Assembly: GCA_028716975.1 (NCBI GenBank)
Contig: JAQUOU010000009.1
Location: forward strand, 62,001-126,000
DNA length: 64,000 nucleotides
Reading direction: 5' to 3'
Source: Methylobacter sp.
GTDB lineage: Bacteria > Pseudomonadota > Gammaproteobacteria > Methylococcales > Methylomonadaceae
Part shown: positions 19,673 through 28,938 of the stretch, in pieces
Layout of the letters: every line of letters begins with the position of its first letter
Position numbering within the stretch: position 1 is the stretch's first letter
The notes under the pieces: generated by a model
Told to the model about the DNA's origin: nothing
The model's database searches: none
What the model saw: the letters and a program-made list of their open reading frames with translations, nothing else
Made by a program: the position numbers and the translations under genes

Positions 19673-21436
19673 ATGAAAGTAAACGAATTATATAATTCGA
19701 AATGTCACATTATTTTGTTGGTCTTGCTTACGATACTGTCGCTTGTGATATTTTATGAATACATGCGTATACTCCATCCGCAGGTGGCTTTCATGGATAC
19801 GCTACGATTTCTCACTTATTTTGAAAACAGCGAGCGTGGTACGGCATCTCTGCTTTCAACTTGGTACCAAGGCGAACACCGTGGATTTTCGCCGCAACTG
19901 GTTGTCTATCTGAACGCGAAACTTTTTAAGTTTGACGTGTTCGGGGCTACGCTTTCCAGCGGTGCTGCTCTTGCAGTTACAGGAATGTTGCTCGGTCTTG
20001 AGCAGTACCGTACTATGTCTGAACAAGGACAGCGCAGGGTAAGCTTAATAGCTTTCACCAGTCTTGCTGCTCTCACTTTCCTTACGCTGTTCAGTTTGGC
20101 CAATTGGGAGTTATATTCGGTTGATGTCGGAGTTGCTCTTTTCGGAAGGAATTTAATTTTTATTCTTTATTGGATCGGACTAGATCGGGCGTTGGAGACG
20201 TTTAATCGCCCGTTGGCTCTGCGCTGGGCTTTGCTAATTTCGAGCCCGGTCATCGTGCTTGTTTTTGCGTTAGGCTGGTCATATGCATTCGTTCTGGCAA
20301 CAATTATCAGCGCCTGTGTTGCGCGGCCAGCGGATGCGGAGGCGAAGAGTTTTCGTCGGACACTGCTGATCGCACTCGTTGCTTCACAGTTGGTTTATGT
20401 AGCGGGAGGCTATTTTTTATCGACAGAAGGAGGTAATTATGCTCCGTCAGGTAAAATTGCCAGTTTAAGTAATGCGGCTACCGGTTTTTTTTTCATGCTC
20501 TCGTCCGTATTCATGGGGACCGAGACTATTACATCCTTAGGGGTGCCGGTTTGGATGCAGTTCGCTGTTGCATTAGCTCTTATTGGCGCGGTGCTTTGGT
20601 TAGGGATGTCTGTTGTTTTTTCGAAATATAGGATACCGCTCGTGCCTTTGGCGCTTATGATCTATGCTGGCTCCCATATGGCCGCGATATCGTACGCGCG
20701 CGGTAGGTTTGACCCACAACTTGCGATGGCGCCAAGATATTATATGGATCTCTCGCTTCTCTTTATCGCCTTTTTCTGGACAGCGACATTATTTATCAGG
20801 AGCGGCAATATCAGCCACTGGAAGAAGACTATTACTGTTGCTGGCTTGATAATCTTGGTTGTGCTCTTTTTGGTTGGACAAGGGATAACATCAAAGGATG
20901 AATGGGCAAAAGCTCCATATCGACATGATGCATTCAGACGAATGCGTAATGTAACATTGAAGGGAGTGACCAGCGCAGAAGAGGCGACGCTATTGCAGTC
21001 TAATATCCTAGTGGCAAAGCGGGGTGTTGATGTGCAGCGAGCATACGGCCTAGGCCCCTTCCGAGATATTGGCTGTGCAACGCCAATCCATATAAGTGGC
21101 TGGTTTGATCAAGATCATAATGGATGGATAGGCAAGGAAGCCAATATGAGGATCAAAAACTGTGGAGGAGACCTTCGACTAAATGTATTTGTTCCAAAAT
21201 CATTTTCGACCAAGACGGTCTGGGTCTCGATAGAGGGAAGCCCGCTTTTTCAGACTAAACTTGTGCCCGGGCAAGCAACTAGCATTGATGTGCCAGTGCA
21301 AGGGGAAACTGCTCAATTTCTCACTATCACTGTGACGGTTGATACTACTACCAAACTATCTGATATTGAGCCGGGAGCAAGTGATACGCGCGCACTAGGT
21401 ATTGTTGTTACTTCTATAACTACTGAAAAACACTAG
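19673..21436 (+). CDS. Polytopic membrane protein, unknown function
   Basis: A 587-residue protein with about 9-11 membrane helices and a soluble C-terminal beta-rich tail of about 150 residues. An acidic motif follows the first helix (VAFMDTLRFLTYFE), a placement typical of GT-C-fold sugar transferases. The overall plan matches the preceding gene. I do not recognise a named family. It lies in the polysaccharide locus between the membrane protein at 17410 and rfbF, all in one direction, with an 85-bp gap upstream. Confidence 0.6.
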   Translation: MKVNELYNSKCHIILLVLLTILSLVIFYEYMRILHPQVAFMDTLRFLTYFENSERGTASLLSTWYQGEHRGFSPQLVVYLNAKLFKFDVFGATLSSGAALAVTGMLLGLEQYRTMSEQGQRRVSLIAFTSLAALTFLTLFSLANWELYSVDVGVALFGRNLIFILYWIGLDRALETFNRPLALRWALLISSPVIVLVFALGWSYAFVLATIISACVARPADAEAKSFRRTLLIALVASQLVYVAGGYFLSTEGGNYAPSGKIASLSNAATGFFFMLSSVFMGTETITSLGVPVWMQFAVALALIGAVLWLGMSVVFSKYRIPLVPLALMIYAGSHMAAISYARGRFDPQLAMAPRYYMDLSLLFIAFFWTATLFIRSGNISHWKKTITVAGLIILVVLFLVGQGITSKDEWAKAPYRHDAFRRMRNVTLKGVTSAEEATLLQSNILVAKRGVDVQRAYGLGPFRDIGCATPIHISGWFDQDHNGWIGKEANMRIKNCGGDLRLNVFVPKSFSTKTVWVSIEGSPLFQTKLVPGQATSIDVPVQGETAQFLTITVTVDTTTKLSDIEPGASDTRALGIVVTSITTEKH

Positions 21437-21539
21437 GAGCTATTATCACTTCTACTACGTTATTATAACCAGTGGGCTGAAATTGGTTTAGTTCGAGTTT
21501 TTAACTATATATTTATTCATCAAATAGTATTTCAAAAAA

Positions 21540-22313
21540 ATGAAAGCAGTAATTCTTGCAGGCGGTTTGGGAACGCGGATCAGCGAAGATACATCGACTC
21601 GGCCCAAGCCTATGGTAGAAATTGGCGGCAAGCCTATTCTTTGGCATATCATGAAGACTTACTCCCACTTTGGAATAAACGACTTCGTGATCTGCTGCGG
21701 CTACAAAGGCTATGTCATCAAGGAATATTTCGCGAACTATTTTCTGCACATGTCGGATGTAACCTTCGACATGGAGCACAACAAAATGGAAGTGCGCCAG
21801 CGTTACGCCGAACCCTGGAGGGTGACGCTGGTGGACACCGGCGAAGAAACCATGACGGGAGGTCGCTTGAAGCGCGTGGAGGATTACGTCAAGCATGAAG
21901 AGGCTTTCTGTTTAACCTATGGCGATGGCGTGAGCGACGTCAATATCACGGAGCTGATCGCTTTCCACAGAAGGCAAGGCGTCAAAGCTACCTTGACTGC
22001 GACTATTCCGCCGGGGCGTTTTGGCGCCCTGGACATTATGGGAAAGAAGGTCAGCAGCTTTATGGAAAAGCCCAAAGGCGATGGCGCCATGATCAACGGC
22101 GGTTTCTTTGTGCTGTCGCCGGCAGTTCTCGACTATGTCACTGATGACCGGACGATTTGGGAGCGGGAGCCATTGGAACGATTAGCCCAGGAGGGCAGTT
22201 TGGCGGCGTTTCCGCACCCTGGCTTTTGGCAGCCAATGGACACCTTGCGCGACAAAATGCACCTCGAAGAATTGTGGCAATCCGGCAAAGCGCCGTGGAA
22301 GGTGTGGTCATGA
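21540..22313 (+). CDS. rfbF: Glucose-1-phosphate cytidylyltransferase
   Basis: A 257-residue nucleotidyltransferase. It begins with the signature [20 protein letters not shown], has [11 protein letters not shown], and later [10 protein letters not shown] and [15 protein letters not shown], all diagnostic of RfbF/AscA. It makes CDP-glucose from CTP and glucose-1-phosphate, the first step to CDP-3,6-dideoxyhexoses. Its stop overlaps the rfbG start by ATGA. No strong ribosome site is visible, and a 100-bp AT-rich gap upstream may hold a promoter. Confidence 0.95.
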   Translation: MKAVILAGGLGTRISEDTSTRPKPMVEIGGKPILWHIMKTYSHFGINDFVICCGYKGYVIKEYFANYFLHMSDVTFDMEHNKMEVRQRYAEPWRVTLVDTGEETMTGGRLKRVEDYVKHEEAFCLTYGDGVSDVNITELIAFHRRQGVKATLTATIPPGRFGALDIMGKKVSSFMEKPKGDGAMINGGFFVLSPAVLDYVTDDRTIWEREPLERLAQEGSLAAFPHPGFWQPMDTLRDKMHLEELWQSGKAPWKVWS

Positions 22314-23395
22314 ATCAAGTCTTTTGGAAGGGTAAGCGCGTCCTGCTGACCGGACACACCGGCTTTAAGGGAAGCTGGCTGTCGCTGTGGCTGCAATCTC
22401 TGGGTGCGCAGGTAGTGGGCTATGCTCTCAGCCCCCCGACGAATCCCAGCCTGTTCGAAGTTGCCGAGGTTGGCGAGGGCATGACCAGCATCATTGGTGA
22501 TATTCGGGATCTGGCGCATTTGCGCGGGGTATTTGCCGATCACAGCCCGGAAATCGTTTTCCATATGGCGGCGCAACCGCTGGTACGTTACTCCTATATC
22601 GAGCCGGTGGAGACTTACTCGACCAATGTGATGGGCACGGTGAATTTACTCGAAGCGGTGCGCGGCGCCGATAGCGTAAAGGCGGTGGTGAACGTGACCA
22701 GCGACAAGTGTTATGAGAACCGCGAATGGGCGTGGGGCTATCGCGAGAATGAAGCGATGGGGGGCCATGATCCATACAGCAATAGCAAGGGTTGCGCGGA
22801 GTTGGTGACAGCCGCATACCGTAACTCTTACTTTCATCCTGAGAAATATAAAGAGCATGGCGTGGCTTTGGCCTCTGGTAGAGCGGGTAACGTTATCGGC
22901 GGCGGCGATTGGGCCGATGACCGGCTCATCCCGGATATCATGCGCGCCATTACTCAAGGCAAGCCGGTTAATATTCGCAACCCGCGCAGCATTCGTCCCT
23001 GGCAGCATGTGCTGGAGCCTCTATCCGGCTATTTGTTATTGGCGCAAAAGCTGTATGAAGAGGGTGCGGCTTATGCGGAAGGCTGGAACTTCGGGCCGAA
23101 CGATGAAGACGCCAAGCCTGTGCAATGGATAGTGGAAGGCCTGACCAAATCGTGGGGCGAGGATGCGAGCTGGCTATGGGATGATGGTGATCATCCACAC
23201 GAGGCGCATTACCTGAGGCTGGATTGTTCCAAGGCAAAAATGCGCCTGAACTGGAGCCCGAAATGGCAATTGGATGAGACTCTAGGTAGAATTGTAGATT
23301 GGCAAAAAAAATATCAGCAGGATTCGAACATGAAAAAAACAACCGTGGAACAAATTACGGATTATCAAATGAATAAACCTAAAAACCGCAGTTGA
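22310..23395 (+). CDS. rfbG: CDP-glucose 4,6-dehydratase
   Basis: A 361-residue short-chain dehydrogenase-type enzyme. Seen are the NAD loop [19 protein letters not shown], the catalytic Tyr-Lys pair in PYSNSK, and the CDP-site stretch [12 protein letters not shown]. It converts CDP-glucose to CDP-4-keto-6-deoxyglucose, the substrate of RfbH. The start overlaps rfbF. The last six codons (KPKNRS plus stop) lie within the left end of a MITE, so the native C-terminus has been replaced by element sequence. Confidence 0.95.
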   Translation: MNQVFWKGKRVLLTGHTGFKGSWLSLWLQSLGAQVVGYALSPPTNPSLFEVAEVGEGMTSIIGDIRDLAHLRGVFADHSPEIVFHMAAQPLVRYSYIEPVETYSTNVMGTVNLLEAVRGADSVKAVVNVTSDKCYENREWAWGYRENEAMGGHDPYSNSKGCAELVTAAYRNSYFHPEKYKEHGVALASGRAGNVIGGGDWADDRLIPDIMRAITQGKPVNIRNPRSIRPWQHVLEPLSGYLLLAQKLYEEGAAYAEGWNFGPNDEDAKPVQWIVEGLTKSWGEDASWLWDDGDHPHEAHYLRLDCSKAKMRLNWSPKWQLDETLGRIVDWQKKYQQDSNMKKTTVEQITDYQMNKPKNRS

Positions 23396-23567
23396 GCATA
23401 CCAAAATTCCGTTCGCCCTGAGCTTGTCGAAGGGTTGGCGGGATTTTGTCAGGCTCACCCAAAGGGTGAGCGTGTGGAAGCCGTTCATACTTCGACAGGG
23501 CTCTCCTGAGCATAGCCGAAGGGCTCAGCACGAACGGCTTCCACACGCTCCGACTGCGGTTTTTAGG
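23378..23567. mobile_element. 190-bp MITE with 15-bp ends and 5-bp target duplication
   Basis: The ends 23378-23392 (CCTAAAAACCGCAGT) and 23553-23567 are perfect inverted repeats. The pentamer ATAAA flanks both sides (23373-23377 and 23568-23572), as expected for a target duplication. The interior is an imperfect palindrome of the dispersed CGTTCG...GTCGAAGG repeat. No transposase is encoded. Related ends occur at 50913-51014 and, as single ends, near 3805 and 32665. Confidence 0.85.
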
Positions 23568-23583
23568 ATAAAGGAGACTTGTA

Positions 23584-23838
23584 ATGCAAGCTGTAACGGC
23601 GATTTACAAAGAAGGCAATATTCAGTTATTGACGCCGCTGGCTGGGGTTAGTGAGGCTGAGCTGTTTGTTATTGTCCTGGATAAAGACGATCAAACGAAC
23701 GGGGTTGCGCAATCGTTTTTTGCTGCAACCTCCAATGCTGAACAGGACTTCCAGTCCATCGGATTGACCAGTTTTTTTGATACCGAAGATGATAATAACG
23801 TTGACTGGGAGGAACTATTTGATGTTAAGGCTCGGTGA
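23584..23838 (+). CDS. Small antitoxin-like protein
   Basis: An 84-residue acidic protein beginning MQAVTAIYKEGNIQLLTPL, a start shared with many small antitoxin-like proteins that precede PIN or MazF toxins. A very good ribosome site (AAGGAG) stands 8 bases upstream. No toxin follows directly; a second small antitoxin-like gene and a toxin domain follow 85 bp later. It may be an orphan antitoxin. Confidence 0.5.
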   Translation: MQAVTAIYKEGNIQLLTPLAGVSEAELFVIVLDKDDQTNGVAQSFFAATSNAEQDFQSIGLTSFFDTEDDNNVDWEELFDVKAR

Positions 23839-23922
23839 TATAAGACAATGCAGCCGACTCTACTTGGCTTGGCGGTGTCGAATGGCCAGTAAACTAGAAC
23901 ATAGATAAATCAGGAGTTAGTC

Positions 23923-24153
23923 ATGAGACAAGCAGTATTAAGAGAAATTTTACGTGTGGATGTAAACCGCCAGCTACACATTAGCGTGCCAGCTGATTTG
24001 GGAAATGAATTCGAGGTTATTGTATTACCCATTCAGGTCAAAGCTTTAAATGAGTTGAATGACGATGACCAATTTATGCTAGCCGCTTATTCCGCAGTTA
24101 TTGAAAATGATCCTGAAGAGGATGCAGTGTGGGAAAAATATGTCAGAGGTTAA
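23923..24153 (+). CDS. Antitoxin of a MazF/PemK-type pair
   Basis: A 76-residue acidic protein with the ribosome site AGGAG upstream. Its N-terminus ([22 protein letters not shown]) suggests a swapped-hairpin or beta-type DNA-binding start, and the tail is helical and acidic ([14 protein letters not shown]). The stop overlaps the downstream toxin start by 14 bases, the normal arrangement for these pairs. It is probably the partner that neutralises the MazF/PemK-like domain encoded next. Confidence 0.65.
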   Translation: MRQAVLREILRVDVNRQLHISVPADLGNEFEVIVLPIQVKALNELNDDDQFMLAAYSAVIENDPEEDAVWEKYVRG

Positions 24154-25756
24154 TCCATTTCAGCCAGGAACAATACATATTTACAAAGTGCCTTTTGTTG
24201 ATAAAAAGGGAGCAAAGCCTCGTCCTGTACTTATTACCTCCTTGCCGAATAGCAAAGGCGACGTAATGGGAGTACCAGGTAGTACACAAACGAATCAATG
24301 GCATGAAGCAAATCAGTTAATCATTAATCCAGAAGATATGTTAATGGGCGAACTGGACAGGCCAAGTGTTTTTCCAGTCAGCAAACAGATGGTTTTTTCG
24401 CCACGTTTTTTTTGCGGTGAAGTCGGCACAGTAAACCTCAAGACACTGGAAAAAATGATGCGCCTGATAATAGGGCATCAAGTTGAACAATTCCATGCAT
24501 CAGTGAACCAACCCAAAATATTCACGCCTGGCGTCACCGTTATTCCCCCTTCGGGCAAGATTATCGGTGCAGAAGAAATATCGCTGATGGTCGAAGCCTC
24601 GCTCGACGGCTGGCTCACCACGGGCCGCTTCAACGCCGAATTCGAGAAAAAGCTTGCTGCTTTTATCGGTGTAAAGCACCTGATCACCGTCAACTCGGGT
24701 TCTTCAGCCAACCTTGTCGCATTTACTACCCTGACTTCTCCAAAGCTGGGTGACCGGGCCATCAAGCCGGGGGATGAAGTCATCGGTGTCGCAGCCGGTT
24801 TTCCCACTACCGTCAATCCCATTCTCCAGTTTGGCGCAGTGCCGGTGTTTGTTGACGTGGATCCTAAAACCCATAACATCGACGCCAGCAAAATCGAAGC
24901 GGCTATTTGCCCCAAGACCAAAGCCATCATGCTGGCTCATTCGCTGGGTAACCCTTTTAACCTCGATGTGGTCACGGGCCTGTGTGAAAAGTACAATCTT
25001 TGGCTGGTAGAAGACTGCTGCGATGCGCTGGGCACCACTTATCGCGGCCAGATGGTCGGCACTTTTGGCGACATTGGCACCCTGAGCTTTTATCCGGCGC
25101 ACCACATTACCATGGGTGAGGGCGGCGCCGTATTTACCAACCACAGGAAACTCAAAACGATTGCCGAAAGCTTTCGCGACTGGGGCCGCGACTGCTTCTG
25201 CCCGCCCGGCAAAGATAACACTTGTGGCAAACGCTTTGGCTGGAAGCTGGGCGAGCTGCCCAAGGGCTACGATCACAAGTACACTTATGGCCACTTGGGC
25301 TACAACCTCAAAATCACCGATATGCAAGCCGCTTGCGGACTGGCCCAGCTAGATAAAGCGCCGCAGTTCATCCAGGCTCGCAAGGACAACTTTGCTTATT
25401 TGAAAAAACGCCTGAAGAATTGCGAAGAATTTTTAAACCTGCCCGAGGCGACCGAGCATTCCGACCCCTCGTGGTTTGGCTTTCCCATCACCTTAAAAGA
25501 TAACTGCCCTGTCAGTCGGCTGGATCTGCTGACCTACCTGGATCAGAACAAAATCGGCACGCGCCAGCTGTTTGCCGGCAACCTGACACGTCAGCCTTAT
25601 ATGGTCGACGCCAAATACCGTATTAGCGGCGACCTGACCAATACCGACAAGGTGATGAACAATACCTTCTGGATTGGCGTGCAGCCGGCGCTGACCCAGG
25701 AGATGCTGGAATTCGCGGCCAGCAAGATCGAAGGCTATCTTGGCGTGAGTTATTGA
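24140..25756 (+). CDS. rfbH: MazF/PemK-like toxin fused to RfbH dehydrase
   Basis: A 538-residue fusion. Residues 1-115 look like a PemK/MazF-type RNase toxin ([23 protein letters not shown]). From about residue 116 the protein is CDP-4-keto-6-deoxyglucose 3-dehydrase (E1), a PMP and [2Fe-2S] enzyme. The usual aldolase-lysine position holds His ([10 protein letters not shown], residues 321-322), and the iron-sulfur cysteines C294, C352, C354 and C362 keep the family spacing. Only about 15 N-terminal RfbH residues appear lost. The chosen start (24140) overlaps the antitoxin gene; an internal ATG at 24455 might give RfbH alone. The reductase partner (E3) is not in the window. Confidence 0.88.
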   Translation: MSEVNPFQPGTIHIYKVPFVDKKGAKPRPVLITSLPNSKGDVMGVPGSTQTNQWHEANQLIINPEDMLMGELDRPSVFPVSKQMVFSPRFFCGEVGTVNLKTLEKMMRLIIGHQVEQFHASVNQPKIFTPGVTVIPPSGKIIGAEEISLMVEASLDGWLTTGRFNAEFEKKLAAFIGVKHLITVNSGSSANLVAFTTLTSPKLGDRAIKPGDEVIGVAAGFPTTVNPILQFGAVPVFVDVDPKTHNIDASKIEAAICPKTKAIMLAHSLGNPFNLDVVTGLCEKYNLWLVEDCCDALGTTYRGQMVGTFGDIGTLSFYPAHHITMGEGGAVFTNHRKLKTIAESFRDWGRDCFCPPGKDNTCGKRFGWKLGELPKGYDHKYTYGHLGYNLKITDMQAACGLAQLDKAPQFIQARKDNFAYLKKRLKNCEEFLNLPEATEHSDPSWFGFPITLKDNCPVSRLDLLTYLDQNKIGTRQLFAGNLTRQPYMVDAKYRISGDLTNTDKVMNNTFWIGVQPALTQEMLEFAASKIEGYLGVSY

Positions 25757-25769
25757 TAGGCGCTTGCCA

Positions 25770-26591
25770 ATGATGTCCCAAAGTAAAATCTTTGATTCAA
25801 CTACGCTCCGCAAAACAGTGCTGGATATGGCTTACGCCGGCTCCACAGTGCATATTGGTTGTGCGTTCTCTATTATTGAGCTCTTGGCGGTTTTGTACCG
25901 GAATCATTTGCGGTATCCCGGCAATGACCCGCTTGCCGCTTGTCGTGATTACTTCGTGCTCAGCAAAGGGCATGGCGTGATGGCGCAGTATGCGTGCTTG
26001 CGCGATCTGGGTTGGCTTAAAGATGAGGCGTTCTCGCATTATTTTTCCGACGGCAGCGATTTAAAGGGGCTATCTGATTCACGCATCCCCGGCCTGGAAG
26101 TAACTTCTGGCTCACTGGGTCATGGCTTCTCGGTGGGTGTCGGCATGGCAATGGGTGCAAAGCTGCGCGGCACGGATCAAAAAACCTACGTCTTGGTCGG
26201 TGATGGCGAAATCAATGAAGGTCCCATTTGGGAAGGCTCCCTTTTTGCGGCCCACCATGACCTGAAGAACTTCATGGTTATTATTGACGAGAACGGCTTT
26301 CAGGCGATGGGCAGTACACAAGACGTTATCAAGCTTGACTCCATACAAGCTAAATTCGAAAGCTTCGGTTTTGAAGCAACAACTATCGATGGTCATAATG
26401 AGACGGCTATTGATGGCGCAATCACCCGGTTCTGGGAAAGCGATTCGAAATCCCCGAAAGCACTCATTGCTAAAACTATCAAAGGCAAAGGGGTACCCTT
26501 CATGGAGAACAATAATATCTGGCACTATACCCGGCTTGATCCGGAAACCTACGCACAAGCCTTGTCTGCGCTGGCCGATTGCGTGCAATGA
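25770..26591 (+). CDS. Transketolase-like enzyme, N-terminal subunit
   Basis: A 273-residue protein equal to the thiamine-diphosphate-binding half of transketolase, with LSKGHGVMAQYA, TSGSLGHGFSVGVGMA and the ThDP/metal motif GDGEINEGPIWEG. It pairs with the next gene, which overlaps by ATGA, as a two-subunit enzyme. Split transketolase-like pairs in sugar clusters can transfer two-carbon units. Its place right after rfbH suggests it acts on a CDP-4-keto-3,6-dideoxy sugar (inference). The ATG at 25770 is preferred to an upstream TTG. Confidence 0.88.
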   Translation: MMSQSKIFDSTTLRKTVLDMAYAGSTVHIGCAFSIIELLAVLYRNHLRYPGNDPLAACRDYFVLSKGHGVMAQYACLRDLGWLKDEAFSHYFSDGSDLKGLSDSRIPGLEVTSGSLGHGFSVGVGMAMGAKLRGTDQKTYVLVGDGEINEGPIWEGSLFAAHHDLKNFMVIIDENGFQAMGSTQDVIKLDSIQAKFESFGFEATTIDGHNETAIDGAITRFWESDSKSPKALIAKTIKGKGVPFMENNNIWHYTRLDPETYAQALSALADCVQ

Positions 26592-27505
26592 GAGAGGCCT
26601 TTTCAGAAGCGTTGGTTCGCCTTGCAAAGGCCGACCCCAATGTTTTGCTCCTGACGGGCGATCACGGTTATGCCTTGTTCGATAATTTTCGTAAGCAATG
26701 CCCGGCGCAATACCTCAATGCCGGCATAGCTGAACAAAACATGGTGGGAATGGCGGCGGGACTAGCCAGAACGGGCTTTAGACCTTTTGTATATGGCTTA
26801 AGTGCGTTTATCCCGGTGCGAGTGGTTGAGCAAATAAAACTTGATGTCGCCCATGACAGATTGCCGGTAATTTTTATTGGTGATGGGGCTGGGTTTGTTT
26901 ATAGCCATCTCGGCACCAGCCATCAATCAACTGAAGACATCGCCTGTATGCGATCAATACCCGACTTGTCCGTTTATTCCCCTGCGGATCGCTTTGAAGT
27001 GACGGCGTGCATGGAAATGGCCTACCATACGAAAGCGCCGGTTTATTTGCGCATGGGAAAATCCGATCGTGGAGACGTACATGGTGCTGTGCCGCAAGCA
27101 AGGATTGGTAGCTTATTGGAGACTAATCGTGGAAAAACAGGTGATATCGCCTTCATTGCTACCGGCTCTTTGGTGCGTACTGCCATGGATATTGCAGCAG
27201 GGTCTTACCCGGATGCAACCGTTTGGAGCGCTCCCTTCATCAAACCTATTGATAGCAAGCAGGTAAGGACTATCTGTGAACAGAATCAGGCAGTCGTTGT
27301 CCTTGAAGAACACTCTGTGCTGGGCGGTCTGGGTTCTGCCATCGCTGAAATTTCCTCAGAATTTGCGCCGGTGCGCATACTACGGATTGGCGTTCGTGAC
27401 CGTTTCTCACATCACTGTGGTAGCTATGAGTATTTGCTGAAAGAGCACGGCTTGAATCGTCCGGCAATTGAGCTGCGAATTCGTGATTTCCTCACTGCGG
27501 ACTGA
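26588..27505 (+). CDS. Transketolase-like enzyme, C-terminal subunit
   Basis: A 305-residue protein covering the pyrimidine-binding and C-terminal domains of transketolase: LLTGDHGYALFDNFR, the conserved glutamate in NAGIAEQNMVGMAAGLA, and the tail domain with VLEEHSVLGGLG. It is translationally coupled to the N-terminal subunit (ATGA) and followed 3 bp later by a sugar reductase/epimerase gene. A DXP-synthase or pyruvate-dehydrogenase E1 relative is possible, but the resemblance is to transketolase. Confidence 0.88.
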   Translation: MREAFSEALVRLAKADPNVLLLTGDHGYALFDNFRKQCPAQYLNAGIAEQNMVGMAAGLARTGFRPFVYGLSAFIPVRVVEQIKLDVAHDRLPVIFIGDGAGFVYSHLGTSHQSTEDIACMRSIPDLSVYSPADRFEVTACMEMAYHTKAPVYLRMGKSDRGDVHGAVPQARIGSLLETNRGKTGDIAFIATGSLVRTAMDIAAGSYPDATVWSAPFIKPIDSKQVRTICEQNQAVVVLEEHSVLGGLGSAIAEISSEFAPVRILRIGVRDRFSHHCGSYEYLLKEHGLNRPAIELRIRDFLTAD

Positions 27506-27508
27506 GCC

Positions 27509-28456
27509 ATGCGTTTAGCCATCTTCGGCGCCACTAGCCAGCTTGCCAAAGACTTGGTGCAATCGTTCAGTGCGCAAAGCAATCATGAACTGGCGCTTTT
27601 CGCGCGTCGTCCGGAAATTGTAGCGCAATGGCTGGCAAGCATTGGCTGGTCGGATCGATATGTCGTTGCCGATTTCACAGCTTTTAGTATGGATGAGCAC
27701 TTCGATGGCATCATCAATTTCGTCGGCGTGGGAAATCCGGCACAGTCCGCAGCAATGGGGGCGTCAATTTTTGACGTGACGCTGGACTACGATGAAATGG
27801 CGTTGGACTATGTGCGGAAGCATCCCCAGTGCCGCTATATCTTTCTGAGTAGCGGCGCCGCCTATGGCTCAAGTTTTGATGCACCGGTCGATGAAAACAC
27901 CAAGGCGGTGATTGCGATCAATAATTTGCTGCCTCAGGACTGGTACGCAGTCGCCAAACTGCACGCCGAATGCCGGCATCGCTCGCTGCCGCATTTGCCG
28001 ATTGTCGATATTCGGGTGTTCAACTATTTCAGCCGCACCCAGGATATTTCGGCGCGATTTTTAATTACCGATATTTTGCGGGCTATTCGCGATAAGACAG
28101 TATTGAAAACTTCACCCGCCTATATCATGCGTGACTTTGTTCATCCCTCTGATTTTTATAATTTGATTGCAGCTCTGCTGGCGTCGCGTGCTGCCAATAC
28201 GTCAGTTGATTGTTACAGCAAAGCTCCGATTGATAAGCCGGCCTTATTGGCAGTCATGCAAGAGCAATTTGGCCTGCGTTATGAAATCGCCGAGGCTACC
28301 GCCAGTGTTAATGCAACGGGAAGCAAGCCTCATTACTACTCGCTGAATACCCGGGCTGCTGACTTTGGATATGCGCCCAACTTGACTTCCCTAGAAGGGA
28401 TTCTGCTTGAAACACGAGAACTATTGCTACGTGCCCGGAAAGGTATTGGGTCATGA
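27509..28456 (+). CDS. NAD-dependent sugar epimerase/reductase
   Basis: A 315-residue extended SDR-type protein. The N-terminus MRLAIFGATSQLAKDLV holds a modified glycine loop (GxxSQLA instead of GxxGxxG). The catalytic Tyr-Lys pair is in DWYAVAKLHAE, preceded by the serine in FLSSGAAYG. It ends with ATGA overlap to the GtrA-like gene. Following RfbH and the transketolase pair, it probably reduces a keto group of the CDP-sugar intermediate; the exact reaction cannot be read from sequence. Confidence 0.8.
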   Translation: MRLAIFGATSQLAKDLVQSFSAQSNHELALFARRPEIVAQWLASIGWSDRYVVADFTAFSMDEHFDGIINFVGVGNPAQSAAMGASIFDVTLDYDEMALDYVRKHPQCRYIFLSSGAAYGSSFDAPVDENTKAVIAINNLLPQDWYAVAKLHAECRHRSLPHLPIVDIRVFNYFSRTQDISARFLITDILRAIRDKTVLKTSPAYIMRDFVHPSDFYNLIAALLASRAANTSVDCYSKAPIDKPALLAVMQEQFGLRYEIAEATASVNATGSKPHYYSLNTRAADFGYAPNLTSLEGILLETRELLLRARKGIGS

Positions 28457-28938
28457 AGAGGCGGCATAAACCAAGGAATTATAGGACAAAACGATTAAAT
28501 CACCGGCCCAAACCAGATCGTGGAGGAGTTCAGCGCGCAAATCGCCGATTTAAACCAGTACGCAGTAGTAAAATCAAACTAATCGCTAGATTTCTATTTG
28601 TAGGGCTGATCAATACGGTTGTTGGCTACGCAATTTATGCAAGCTTAATTTTATTAAATGTGCCCTATTTAGCTGCGCTTCTTATAGCGACCATTATGGG
28701 CGTAATTTTTAATTTTTTTAGTATTGGACGATTGGTTTTTAAGTCGCGGGGCGGGCTGATTGTTTTTGGTAAATTTATTGCTGCATATGCAGTGGTGTAT
28801 TGTATAAATGCAACTGCGCTGGAAGTTTTAATTAAGCATTTCCAATTCGACCCGTATATTGGACAGGCTTTATGTGTTCCGCTGAGTGTAATTATAAGTT
28901 GGCTCTTAATGAATTATTGGGTTTATAAAAATGACTGA
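28453..28938 (+). CDS. GtrA-family membrane protein
   Basis: A 161-residue protein with a strongly basic N-terminal extension of about 40 residues and then four membrane helices of the GtrA family (FLFVGLINTVVGYAIYA, later NYWVYK at the C-terminus). GtrA proteins are proposed flippases for polyprenyl-phosphate sugars. It is coupled to the gene on each side by short overlaps, and the next gene encodes a GtrB-like transferase, so the two should act together. The basic extension is unusual; a start nearer residue 40 is possible, but no better ribosome site was seen. Confidence 0.85.
   Translation: MKRRHKPRNYRTKRLNHRPKPDRGGVQRANRRFKPVRSSKIKLIARFLFVGLINTVVGYAIYASLILLNVPYLAALLIATIMGVIFNFFSIGRLVFKSRGGLIVFGKFIAAYAVVYCINATALEVLIKHFQFDPYIGQALCVPLSVIISWLLMNYWVYKND

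Noticed and set aside
24602..25352. Long antisense ORFs over rfbH (for example 24704-25327)
   Set aside because: They mirror a well-conserved, high-GC coding region and have no independent support.
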